Positions 7,437 through 15,100 of a stretch of DNA of 22,371 nucleotides are shown here, piece after piece. This DNA comes from Rhodocyclaceae bacterium UBA2271 (lineage in GTDB: Bacteria > Pseudomonadota > Gammaproteobacteria > Burkholderiales > Rhodocyclaceae). Both the position numbers and the translations under genes were made by a program. How positions within the stretch are numbered: the stretch's first letter is position 1; each line of letters begins with the position of its first letter. The stretch spans positions 157,955-180,325 of the forward strand of contig DDXB01000053.1 of NCBI GenBank assembly GCA_002347405.1, written 5' to 3'. Under the pieces are notes generated by a model. That model saw only the letters and a program-made list of their open reading frames with translations, was not told where the DNA came from and searched no databases.

Positions 7437-8423
7437 ATGCAACTGAAGAAAATTGTATCGACGCTCGGCTTTGTTGCCGCTGCCGCCTTCGTTACCCCGG
7501 CCGCCATGGCCCAGGCCGTCCAGGTCGATCCCGCCCTGCCCAATTACACAAAGGCCAGCGGCGTTTCCGGCAACTTCACCAGCGTTGGTTCCGACACACT
7601 GAACAACCTGATGACGCTGTGGGCCGAGACCTACAAGCGCAACTACCCCAACGTCAACATCCAGATACAGGGTGCCGGTTCCGCCACCGCACCCCCGGCC
7701 CTGATCGAGGGCGCCGCCAACTTCGGCCCGATGAGCCGCGTCATGAACGCCAAGGAAATCGAAGCCTTCGAGAAGAAATTCGGCTACAAGCCCACCGCCG
7801 TGCCCGCCGCCATCGACGCGCTGGCCGTGTATGTCAACAAGGACAACCCCATCAAGGGACTCTCCATTCAGCAGATCGACGCCATCATGTCCGCCACCCG
7901 CAAGTGCGGCGCCCCGGCCGACATCACCACCTGGGGCCAGGTCGGCATGACCGGCGAATGGGCTTCGCGTCAGATCGCCCTCTATGGTCGTAACTCGGTG
8001 TCCGGCACCTACGGATACTTCAAGGAAGTGGCCCTGTGCAAGGGCGACTTCAAGCGCAACGTCGCCGAGCAGCCCGGCTCCGCTTCGGTCGTCCAGAGCG
8101 TCACCGGCCAGCTCGGTGCCATCGGCTACTCCGGCATTGGCTACAAAACCTCCGGCGTGCGCGCCCTGCCGCTCTCGAAGAAGACCGGCGAGCCCTTCGT
8201 CGAAGCCGATGCCAAGCATGCCATCGACGGTACCTACCCGCTGGCCCGCGTGCTGTACTTCTATGTCAACAAGCGTCCGAACCAGCCGCTGGCCCCGCTC
8301 GAGCGTGAGTTCGTCAAGCTGGTGCTCTCCAAGCAGGGCCAGGAAGTCGTGATCAAGGACGGTTTCGTCCCGCTGCCCGCCGCCCTGGCCGCCAAGGCGC
8401 TCAAGGACATGGGCATCGACTGA
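7437..8423 (+). CDS. pstS: Periplasmic phosphate-binding protein PstS
   Basis: Captures phosphate in the periplasm and delivers it to the PstCA-PstB importer. The 328-residue protein has a signal peptide (cleavage near AMA-Q, residues 24-25). Phosphate-contact motifs are SVGSDTL (49-55) and GRNSVSGTYGYF (184-195), both typical of PstS-like binding proteins of the substrate-binding superfamily. Two Cys (157 and 201) may form a disulfide. The ATG at 7437 is chosen because AAGGAG lies eight bases upstream and because the signal peptide starts there; an upstream extension in the same frame has no ribosome site. The Pho box at 7306 drives it, and a hairpin just after the stop could lower expression of the downstream genes relative to pstS. 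Function is secure. Confidence 0.93.
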   Translation: MQLKKIVSTLGFVAAAAFVTPAAMAQAVQVDPALPNYTKASGVSGNFTSVGSDTLNNLMTLWAETYKRNYPNVNIQIQGAGSATAPPALIEGAANFGPMSRVMNAKEIEAFEKKFGYKPTAVPAAIDALAVYVNKDNPIKGLSIQQIDAIMSATRKCGAPADITTWGQVGMTGEWASRQIALYGRNSVSGTYGYFKEVALCKGDFKRNVAEQPGSASVVQSVTGQLGAIGYSGIGYKTSGVRALPLSKKTGEPFVEADAKHAIDGTYPLARVLYFYVNKRPNQPLAPLEREFVKLVLSKQGQEVVIKDGFVPLPAALAAKALKDMGID

Positions 8424-8440
8424 GATCGATAGCCCCCTCT

Positions 8441-8486
8441 CGGCACTGGCGGTCGGCTGAACGCCGTCCCGCCAGCGCCGACTTTT
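8441..8486 (+). terminator. Hairpin with T-run after pstS, built from a dispersed repeat
   Basis: cggcactggcgg (8441-8452) pairs with ccgccagcgccg (8469-8480) with one mismatch, followed by a TTTT run (8483-8486). It looks like a partial terminator or mRNA-stabilising hairpin, which would make PstS more abundant than the membrane parts. Its right arm is a copy of the dispersed repeat described below. Confidence 0.65.
8462..8486 (+). repeat. Dispersed repeat copy 1
   Basis: cgccgtcccgccagcg followed by ccgactttt. It shares this core with the copies at 14055, 16405, 16656 (inverted) and 19597 (inverted). It forms the right arm of the post-pstS hairpin. Confidence 0.75.
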
Positions 8487-8509
8487 AATGATTGAAGGAG
8501 AACCCCCTC

Positions 8510-9127
8510 ATGCGCAAAATCCAGCAGCGCCTGCTTCCCTACGCCTTTTCCGCCCTCGCTCTCGGCCTGCTGGCCGGCTGCGCCAGCCAGCAAACCGCAC
8601 CGGCCGCCGCGCCAGCTCCCGCACCGAAGGCCGAAGCGCCCAAGGTGGAAGCCGCCAAGACCGCGACGGTCGATAATTACTTCCTGATCTATCACGAGAA
8701 CGGCCGCATCTACCCGATCGCCGACGCCAAAAACTATCTCGAATTCCTCCACACCGGCGAGCTCATCTTTACGCGCACCCGCGTCGGCGCGGGCCCGAAC
8801 GGCGAGACGCTGGTGTTCGGCATCGAGAGGAACGAGACCAGCGACCTGAAGAAGCCGGCCAAGGCCGAACTGTTCTTCGATGGCAATTACGAACCTACCG
8901 GTCCGTTCTACGGAGAAATCATTCGCGACGGACGCTTTCTCGTGTTCGGCAGTTGGCACGATTTCAAGGACTATCTGAAGAACAAGGAAATCACCTTCAC
9001 CTTCACCGAAGTCGGTACCGGCCCGAAGGGCGAGACGGTTATCTACGCACTCAACAAGGAAACCGTCAAGCAGGGTCGCCCGGTCAAACTGGCCGAGCAA
9101 TTCAAAACCCTGCACAAGATCAAGTAA
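8510..9127 (+). CDS. Lipoprotein of unknown function with an internal duplication, inside the pst operon
   Basis: A 205-residue lipoprotein. The signal peptide ends in a lipobox LLAGC with the lipidated Cys at residue 24. An Ala/Pro/Lys-rich linker (about 29-54) follows, then a globular part made of two similar halves. The first half has GRIYPIADAKNYLEF, then ELIFTRTRVGAGPNGETLVFGI. The second has GRFLVFGSWHDFKDYL, then EITFTFTEVGTGPKGETVIYAL. Each half shares the pattern FTxTxVGxGPxGETxxxxxxxE. I do not recognise a named family. GAAGGAG nine bases before the ATG at 8510 fixes the start; an upstream TTG in frame would overlap that site. Its place between pstS and pstC, same strand with short gaps, argues for a role in phosphate capture or in anchoring PstS, but that is inference. 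Lys after the Cys+1 Ala gives no clear inner-membrane retention signal. Confidence 0.85.
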   Translation: MRKIQQRLLPYAFSALALGLLAGCASQQTAPAAAPAPAPKAEAPKVEAAKTATVDNYFLIYHENGRIYPIADAKNYLEFLHTGELIFTRTRVGAGPNGETLVFGIERNETSDLKKPAKAELFFDGNYEPTGPFYGEIIRDGRFLVFGSWHDFKDYLKNKEITFTFTEVGTGPKGETVIYALNKETVKQGRPVKLAEQFKTLHKIK

Positions 9128-9146
9128 GCTGCAATCCGGCACGAGG

Positions 9147-9176
9147 ACGCCGGCCGTGCGCGAGCACGGCTGGCGT
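9147..9176 (+). other. Intercistronic hairpin between the lipoprotein gene and pstC
   Basis: acgccggccgtg (9147-9158) pairs with cacggctggcgt (9165-9176) over 12 bp with one G-U, loop cgcgag. There is no T-run after it, so it is more likely an mRNA-stability or processing element than a terminator. Confidence 0.6.
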
Positions 9177-9225
9177 TAGCGCGCCCGTTACAAGAAAGTT
9201 CGTGCCACAAACGATGCGGTGAATC

Positions 9226-11502
9226 ATGGAAAAAATCGAAGCCAATATCACGAAAGCAGGCGGTTACACGGGTACCCGCATGTCGAAGGACAAGCTGTTC
9301 AAGCATGTCATGACCTTTGGCGGTCTCAGCGTGATCATCGCGATCAGCCTGATCTTTGTTTACCTCGCCAGCGTGGTGGTGCCGATGTTCATGCCCGCCA
9401 CGATGGAACCGTTGGTACGCCACACCATGCCGGGGGCCACCGCCGAAACCACCGTGCACCTCACCGCTGAAGAACAAGCCGAAATCGGCGTGCGCTTCAC
9501 GGCAGAAGGCGGCGTCTCCTTCTTCAACATCGCCGATGGCCAGTCGCGCGGCGAGGCCCGCCTGGCCCTGCCCGCCGGCGCCAAAATCAGCAGCTTCGCC
9601 GCCGGCGATCTGGCGCAGAAAGCCGTCGCCTATGGCCTGGCCGATGGCCGGATGATCGTTACCGAACAGGGTTTCAAGGTCACCTTTCTGCAAGATACTC
9701 AAGACAGCAGCAAAGACATTCGCACCATTGCGCCCAGTCTGTCCTATCCCCTCGGAGAAGCACCGCTGCTCATCGATGATGCCGGTCAGGCGCTCAGCAA
9801 GCTGACGGTACAGCACCGCGGCAGCGAAACGACTGCCGTCGCACTGACAGCAGACCAGCGGCTGGTGATGGCCGCCTTCGAGAGTCGTGAGAACATGATC
9901 ACCGGTGAGGTCACCACCGAGCGGTCCTCCATCGAACTGCCGATGGTCGAAGGCGAAATCCGGCAACTTATGCTGGAGGTCAAGCAGCGCGACCTGTATG
10001 TCCTGCACGGCGAGCGTTTCGTCAGCCACTACGACGTGATGAACAAGCGCGAGCCGAAACTGGTGCAAACCGTGGCCGTCGTGCCCGAGGGCCAGACGGC
10101 CACGGCCTTGACGATCCTGTCCGGCGGCTTTTCGCTGATCGTCGGCAGCAATACCGGCGCAATCGCTCAATGGTTTCTGGTGCGCGACGACAACAATGTC
10201 AATCATCTGACCCACATCCGCACCTTGAAACCGATGGGGCACGCCATTGCCACCCTAGCGCCAGAACACTACCGCAAGGGTTTTCTCGCCGGCGACATCG
10301 CGGGCAACATCGGCCTTTACTACGCCACCTCGAATCGCCAAATGCTGATCCGTGCCACCGGCAGCGATCCGGTGCTCGCGGTTGGCATCGCCCCGCGCGC
10401 CAACGCCATCCTGGTGCAAACCGGCAACGCGGCGGTGCAGACGGCAAAAGTCGACAACGACTATCCGGAGGTATCGTTCTCCTCGCTGTGGCAGAAAGTC
10501 TGGTATGAGAGCTACCAGGAGCCGGAATATAACTGGCAGTCCTCGGCCGCCACCTCGGATTTCGAACCCAAGCTGAGTATCGCGCCGCTGACTTTCGGCA
10601 CCTTGAAGGCCGCCTTCTACGCCATGCTGGTAGCCGTGCCGCTGGCGGTGATGGGCGCCATCTTCGCCGCCTATTTCATGTCGCCGAAGATGCGCAGCGT
10701 GGTCAAGCCCTCCATCGAAATCATGGAGGCCTTGCCGACCGTCATTCTCGGCTTCCTCGCCGGCCTTTGGCTGGCGCCCTTCGTCGACAACAACCTGGCC
10801 GGCACCTTCGTGGCCATCTTCCTGTTGCCGTTCAGCTTCGTCATCACCGCCGGGATCTGGCACAAGCTGCCGGAGCAGATCACCCGGCGCGTCGGCCCCG
10901 GCTGGGAAGCCGCGTTGCTGATTCCGGTCATCATCCTGGTCATCTGGGCGTCGATTTCGATCGGCCATCCGATCGAGGCCGCCTTCTTCGGCGGCGACAT
11001 GCCGCACTGGGTCACCAACGAGCTCGGCTGGACCTACGAGCAACGCAACGCGCTGGTGGTTGGCATCGCGATGGGCTTTGCCGTCATCCCGACCATCTTC
11101 TCGATCGCCGAGGATGCCGTCTTCAGCGTGCCCAAGCACCTGACCACCGGCTCGCTGGCGCTCGGCGCCACCCCCTGGCAGACCCTGTTCTACGTGGTGC
11201 TTCTTACCGCCAGCCCCGGCATCTTTTCGGCGATCATGGTCGGCATGGGTCGCGCCGTCGGCGAAACCATGATCGTGCTGATGGCGACCGGCAACACCGC
11301 CGTGATGGATATGTCGATCTTCACCGGTTTCCGCACCCTGTCGGCCAACATCGGCGTCGAAATGCCGGAGGCGGCGGTGGGCACCGTGCATTACCGCCTG
11401 CTGTTCTTCTCGGCGCTGGTGCTGTTCGCCTTCACCTTCGTCGTCAATACGATCGCGGAACTGGTGCGCCAGAACCTGCGCGAAAAATACAGCTCACTGT
11501 AA
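9226..11502 (+). CDS. pstC: Phosphate ABC transporter permease PstC, long form
   Basis: Inner-membrane permease subunit that pairs with PstA and is driven by PstB. At 758 residues it is more than twice the length of E. coli PstC (319). One transmembrane segment (about 29-52) is followed by a large periplasmic domain of some 380 residues. The usual permease domain (about 460-758) comes next, with the cytoplasmic coupling motif region GSLALGATPWQTLFYVVL near 643-660 and the loop GMGRAVGETMIVLMATGN. Long PstC variants are known in Pseudomonas, Vibrio and Rhodocyclales relatives. The ATG at 9226 has only a weak GGTGA ribosome site; an alternative ATG at 9280 has none. It is 12 bases upstream of pstA. 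Function is secure; the role of the extra periplasmic domain is not known to me. Confidence 0.93.
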   Translation: MEKIEANITKAGGYTGTRMSKDKLFKHVMTFGGLSVIIAISLIFVYLASVVVPMFMPATMEPLVRHTMPGATAETTVHLTAEEQAEIGVRFTAEGGVSFFNIADGQSRGEARLALPAGAKISSFAAGDLAQKAVAYGLADGRMIVTEQGFKVTFLQDTQDSSKDIRTIAPSLSYPLGEAPLLIDDAGQALSKLTVQHRGSETTAVALTADQRLVMAAFESRENMITGEVTTERSSIELPMVEGEIRQLMLEVKQRDLYVLHGERFVSHYDVMNKREPKLVQTVAVVPEGQTATALTILSGGFSLIVGSNTGAIAQWFLVRDDNNVNHLTHIRTLKPMGHAIATLAPEHYRKGFLAGDIAGNIGLYYATSNRQMLIRATGSDPVLAVGIAPRANAILVQTGNAAVQTAKVDNDYPEVSFSSLWQKVWYESYQEPEYNWQSSAATSDFEPKLSIAPLTFGTLKAAFYAMLVAVPLAVMGAIFAAYFMSPKMRSVVKPSIEIMEALPTVILGFLAGLWLAPFVDNNLAGTFVAIFLLPFSFVITAGIWHKLPEQITRRVGPGWEAALLIPVIILVIWASISIGHPIEAAFFGGDMPHWVTNELGWTYEQRNALVVGIAMGFAVIPTIFSIAEDAVFSVPKHLTTGSLALGATPWQTLFYVVLLTASPGIFSAIMVGMGRAVGETMIVLMATGNTAVMDMSIFTGFRTLSANIGVEMPEAAVGTVHYRLLFFSALVLFAFTFVVNTIAELVRQNLREKYSSL

Positions 11503-11514
11503 GGACTCACGATC

Positions 11515-13170
11515 ATGCGTAAATGGTTCAAGGATGGCAACCCGTGGATCTGGATGACCGGCGGTGCCGTCGCCCTGTCGCTGGTGATGGTCTACGCCGT
11601 GGTCTGGATGACGGCGGCACAGGGCCTGGTGCATTGGTGGCCGAAGCCGGTGGCAGAAACCACCTTCACCGAGCGGGACGGGAAAAATATCCGCCTGATC
11701 GGCGAAGTGCGCAAACGCGAAGAGGTCTCGGTGATTCGCCTGCGCGAATCCGGCTATACGCTGGACACGCAGGACAAATTCACCCACCGCTACCTGATCA
11801 AGCAGGGCAACCGCGACATTACCGGTATCGACTTCAAGTGGTATCCCGGCCCGCTGCTCGGCGAATTCACCTACCCGCAGAACCTGATCGCGGTCGAGCG
11901 CCGCGAATGGGGCCACTTATACGGCCACCTCAAGGCAGTCAAGGAAAACGGCACGGTCGTCGCCGAGGGCGAGGCGGCTTGGCCGGCATTGCAGGAGCGC
12001 CTCGCGCGTTCGAACGCGCTTTTCAAGGAAATTCTCCGCATCGAGAAAAAGGACATCGGCAAGGTCAACTACGCTATGGAGCGCCTGCGCCTCAAGGAGC
12101 GCAAGCTGGCGTTGCAAAACAAGCTGAGCGCGGCGGACAGTACAGAATTCGCGCAGCAGCGCGAGCAACTGGCCGGCGAGTTCTCCGTACTGCAAGAGCG
12201 CATCGAAAAGCTGCGCGGCGAGATTGCGCGCGATAGCCTCGTCGCCGAGGTGATGGAAGGTCAGCAAGTCGACGTGCCGCTTGCCAAGATTGCCGATGCG
12301 ATCATGCCCAACGACATGAGCGTGCTGCAAAAGACCAGCCACTATCTCACCAAGTTCGTCGAATTCATCTTCGACGACCCGCGCGAAGCCAACACCGAGG
12401 GCGGCATCTTCCCGGCCATCTTCGGCACCGTGTTGATGGTGTTGCTGATGGCCGTGATGGTCACGCCGCTCGGCATCATGGCAGCGATCTATATGCGCGA
12501 ATACGCCAAGCCGGGGCCGCTGATCCGCATTATCCGCATCTCGGTGAACAACCTGGCCGGCGTGCCCTCGATCGTCTACGGCGTGTTCGGCCTTGGCTTC
12601 TTCGTCTACTTCCTTGGCCACAACATCGACCAGTTGTTCTATGCGGAATCCCTGCCGGCGCCGGTGTTCGGTAGTCCCGGCATCCTCTGGGCTTCCTTGA
12701 CGCTGGCCATCCTGACCTTGCCCGTGGTCATCGTTGCCACTGAAGAGGGGCTCTCACGGGTACCAAGCACCATTCGCGAGGGCAGTCTGGCGCTGGGCGC
12801 GACCAAGGCCGAGACCCTGTGGCGCACGGTCCTGCCGATTGCCAGCCCGGCCATGATGACCGGGCTGATCCTGGCCGTGGCGCGTGCCGCGGGCGAGGTG
12901 GCGCCGCTGATGCTCGTGGGCGTGGTCAAACTTGCACCAAGTCTGCCGCTGGATGGTAATTTTCCCTTCCTGCATCTTGAGCGCAAGTTCATGCACCTGG
13001 GCTTCCATATCTACGACGTCGGCTTCCAGAGCCCCAACGTCGAAGCCGCACGGCCGCTGGTGTATGCCACCGCCCTGCTGCTGGTCATCATCATCGTCGT
13101 GCTGAACCTGTTCGCTATCCGCCTGCGCAACCGCATGCGCGAGCGGATGAAGGGCCTTGAAGGCGTATGA
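11515..13170 (+). CDS. pstA: Phosphate ABC transporter permease PstA, long form
   Basis: Second inner-membrane permease subunit of the phosphate importer. The 551-residue protein is nearly twice as long as E. coli PstA (296). It has a transmembrane helix at about 13-36, a periplasmic insert ending in a strongly predicted coiled coil (about 155-245, KEILRIEKKDIGKVNYAMERLRLKERKLALQ onward), and a permease domain from about 295 to the end. The coupling segment is REGSLALGATKAETLWRTVLP. The extra part is matched by the enlarged PstC, so the two inserts probably meet in the periplasm. AAGGA lies nine bases before the ATG. The gene is followed after 43 bases by pstB. Function is secure. Confidence 0.93.
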   Translation: MRKWFKDGNPWIWMTGGAVALSLVMVYAVVWMTAAQGLVHWWPKPVAETTFTERDGKNIRLIGEVRKREEVSVIRLRESGYTLDTQDKFTHRYLIKQGNRDITGIDFKWYPGPLLGEFTYPQNLIAVERREWGHLYGHLKAVKENGTVVAEGEAAWPALQERLARSNALFKEILRIEKKDIGKVNYAMERLRLKERKLALQNKLSAADSTEFAQQREQLAGEFSVLQERIEKLRGEIARDSLVAEVMEGQQVDVPLAKIADAIMPNDMSVLQKTSHYLTKFVEFIFDDPREANTEGGIFPAIFGTVLMVLLMAVMVTPLGIMAAIYMREYAKPGPLIRIIRISVNNLAGVPSIVYGVFGLGFFVYFLGHNIDQLFYAESLPAPVFGSPGILWASLTLAILTLPVVIVATEEGLSRVPSTIREGSLALGATKAETLWRTVLPIASPAMMTGLILAVARAAGEVAPLMLVGVVKLAPSLPLDGNFPFLHLERKFMHLGFHIYDVGFQSPNVEAARPLVYATALLLVIIIVVLNLFAIRLRNRMRERMKGLEGV

Positions 13171-13213
13171 CCCTCTTTATTGCCGTAACTTCCTGCTTGA
13201 AGGACCGTAGAAG

Positions 13214-14041
13214 ATGAATGCAAACCCGGAAAAAACCCATACGATGCAAATCGGCGATCTGGGCCGCGCTCCCATGGCACCGACCGAAGACTATGTGCTC
13301 AAAGTCGATAACCTGAAACTCTTCTATGGCGAGGCCAAGGCACTCAACGGCATCAACATGCTGATTCCGCGGAATCGCGTCACGGCCTTCATCGGACCGA
13401 GCGGGTGCGGAAAATCCACCCTGCTGCGCTGCTTCAATCGCATGAATGATCTGGTGGATATCTGTCGTATCGACGGCAAGATACTGTTCGACAGCAAGAA
13501 CATCTACGACAATGATGTGAATGTGGCACTGCTGCGGCGTCGGGTCGGCATGGTGTTCCAGAAGCCGAATCCGTTTCCCAAGTCGATCTATGAGAACGTA
13601 GCTTATGGCTTGCGCATCATGGGTGTCAATGACAAGGCCGAACTTGATGTGGCGGTCGAAAAGTCACTGCGCGCAGCCGCTTTGTGGAACGAGGTCAAGG
13701 ATCGCCTGCAAGAAAGTGGCATGAGCCTCTCCGGCGGCCAGCAACAGCGCCTGGTGATCGCCCGAGCTATTGCGCTCCAACCCGAAGTGCTGCTGCTGGA
13801 CGAGCCGGCATCGGCACTCGATCCCATCGCTACATCGAAAATCGAAGATCTGGTGGATGAACTCAAGGGCGAATACACGATCATCATCGTGACCCACAAC
13901 ATGCAGCAGGCGGCACGGGTGTCCGACTACACCGCCTTCATGTACATGGGCGACCTGATCGAGTTCGGTGCGACCGACGATCTGTTCATTAACCCGAAGG
14001 AAACCCGTACCAACGACTACATCACCGGCCGCTTCGGTTGA
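13214..14041 (+). CDS. pstB: Phosphate ABC transporter ATPase PstB
   Basis: Cytoplasmic ATPase that powers PstCA. The 275 residues show Walker A GPSGCGKST (61-69), Q-loop region FQKPNPFP, ABC signature LSGGQQQ (172-178), Walker B EVLLLDEP (191-198) and switch His in IIIVTHNM (about 228). The N-terminus is about 20 residues longer than E. coli PstB (257). Where many PstB have DEPCSALDP, this has DEPASALDP. GAAGGA about ten bases before the ATG supports the start. In many bacteria phoU or phoB follows pstB; here the next 244 bases hold only repeats and a relic, then the convergent olsB. Function is secure. Confidence 0.96.
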   Translation: MNANPEKTHTMQIGDLGRAPMAPTEDYVLKVDNLKLFYGEAKALNGINMLIPRNRVTAFIGPSGCGKSTLLRCFNRMNDLVDICRIDGKILFDSKNIYDNDVNVALLRRRVGMVFQKPNPFPKSIYENVAYGLRIMGVNDKAELDVAVEKSLRAAALWNEVKDRLQESGMSLSGGQQQRLVIARAIALQPEVLLLDEPASALDPIATSKIEDLVDELKGEYTIIIVTHNMQQAARVSDYTAFMYMGDLIEFGATDDLFINPKETRTNDYITGRFG

Positions 14042-14047
14042 TATGGG

Positions 14048-14079
14048 TGGCGGGCGCCGTCCCGCCAGCGCCGACTTTT
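14048..14079 (+). terminator. Hairpin with T-run after pstB, containing a dispersed repeat copy
   Basis: tggcggg (14048-14054) pairs with cccgcca (14061-14067), loop cgccgt, and TTTT follows at 14076-14079. It starts seven bases after the pstB stop and is a plausible end of the pst transcript, although the T-run is short and set back from the stem. Confidence 0.55.
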
Positions 14080-14082
14080 GCG
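14055..14082 (+). repeat. Dispersed repeat copy 2
   Basis: Same core as the copy after pstS (ccgccagcgccgactttt), extended by gcg. It matches the copy at 16405-16432 at 26 of 28 positions. Confidence 0.75.
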
Positions 14083-14103
14083 TGTGCAAGCTTAGGGAAT
14101 CCC

Positions 14104-14190
14104 TTGGCACCGATGTTGATGGCCGTGTAGCCGCCGATCACGCTGGCCATGATCAGCAGAAAGCGGCCCCGCCGCGCGCCCAGGCGTAGA
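14104..14190 (-). pseudogene. Relic of a pit phosphate permease gene
   Basis: Positions 14104-14190 align with 5013-5100 inside pit at roughly 90 percent identity with one deleted base. Read on the minus strand the pieces give YAWARGG and, after a frameshift, RFLLIMASVIGGYTAINIGA, matching YAWARGGGSFLLIMATVIGGYMAINIGAN of the intact permease (about residues 36-64). The homology stops just before the GANDVAN signature, so only about 29 codons survive. Confidence 0.85.
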
Positions 14191-14236
14191 AAGTTAAATA
14201 AGACCGAGGCGAATAACGGGGTTATTTCCGACTACG

Positions 14237-14269
14237 CTGGAATGGCACCGCAAATGGCGGGCATTCCAG
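14237..14269. terminator. Possible bidirectional hairpin between pstB and olsB
   Basis: ctggaatg (14237-14244) pairs perfectly with cattccag (14262-14269) around a 17-base loop, in the gap between convergent genes. A smaller palindrome, aataac-ggg-gttatt, lies at 14212-14226. Neither has a clear T-run. Confidence 0.35.
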
Positions 14270-14285
14270 GATCTTCTCCAAGCGT

Positions 14286-15053
14286 TCAGCCAGGCATGAA
14301 ATGCCGTGCGTAGCGCGGGGTGAGGCGCGACATCGGCAGCAGCAACGGCAGGTCGGCGGTATTGAAGTCGGCGTCCCAGGCTGGTTCGCCGCAGACCCAG
14401 GCGCCAGCGCGCAGGTAGCCCTTGAGCAGCGGCGGGATGGCGGCGGCGCGGCCGGTGGCCAGACGCTCGAAGGGCAGGGGCTCGCGCGGGAAAACCCGGT
14501 ACTCGAGCGGCGCGAGGTGCGTGTTCTGCAATTGCACGAACAGGTTGGCGGCGTTGTGGCCGCCGTCGGCCATGCTGATCGAGGCGCAACCGATCAGATG
14601 GCGATAGCCGTGACGCGCCATGAACTCGGCCAGCCTGCTCCACAGCAGGGCGATTACCGTGCCATTGCGGTAGTCGGGATGAATGCAGGAACGGCCGACC
14701 TCAAGCATGCCATCCCGCAGGTAGCGCAGGCGGGTGAGATCGAATTCGGTTTCGCTGTAATAGTTACCGACCCGGTTGGCGGCCTCGGGCGTCAGGATGC
14801 GGTAGGTGCCGACGACCCTGCCGGCTCCGGCGTTCGATGTGTCGCGGACGATCAGATGTTCGCAATACGGATCGTAGATGTCGGCATCGACGCCGGGGAC
14901 GCGCGTTTGAATCCTGGCGCCGAGCTCCTCGACAAAAACGCGGTAACGCAGGCACTGGGCCTCCTTGACCTCGTGCGCATTGAGCGCCAGGCCGACCGAA
15001 TAGTGTTGATGATGATGGATGTCGTGGGTGCGCCATTCCTGAGTGTGCAGCAT
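14286..15053 (-). CDS. olsB: OlsB-like L-ornithine N-alpha-acyltransferase (GNAT fold)
   Basis: Would transfer a 3-hydroxyacyl chain from acyl-ACP to ornithine, giving lyso-ornithine lipid, the first step to phosphate-free ornithine lipid. The 255-residue protein belongs to the Acetyltransf_5/OlsB-type GNAT group. Family-like blocks are EAQCLRYRVFVEELG (31-45), YDPYCEHLIV (60-69) and MLEVGRSCIHPDYRNGTVIALLW (116-138). The start is fixed by AAGGAG ahead of the ATG. It is the last gene of the minus-strand operon, 47 bases after plcP, and an olsA-like acyltransferase lies in the same operon, which supports the ornithine-lipid assignment over a homoserine-lactone synthase or a generic hemolysin-like acyltransferase. 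A relic of its 3' end lies at 6752. The gene symbol is inferred from family and context. Confidence 0.82.
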   Translation of the reverse strand: MLHTQEWRTHDIHHHQHYSVGLALNAHEVKEAQCLRYRVFVEELGARIQTRVPGVDADIYDPYCEHLIVRDTSNAGAGRVVGTYRILTPEAANRVGNYYSETEFDLTRLRYLRDGMLEVGRSCIHPDYRNGTVIALLWSRLAEFMARHGYRHLIGCASISMADGGHNAANLFVQLQNTHLAPLEYRVFPREPLPFERLATGRAAAIPPLLKGYLRAGAWVCGEPAWDADFNTADLPLLLPMSRLTPRYARHFMPG

Positions 15054-15100
15054 GCTCTTCTCCTTGTCGTGGGGTATGACGGCATTGTCGGAAGCGTTGG

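Noticed and set aside
9226..9282. Alternative pstC start at 9280
   Set aside because: No ribosome site precedes that ATG, while the ATG at 9226 has at least GGTGA; the extra 18 residues are harmless either way.
14042..14285. A phoU or phoB gene after pstB
   Set aside because: The gap contains only a hairpin repeat, a pit relic and small palindromes; no open frame resembles PhoU or PhoB.
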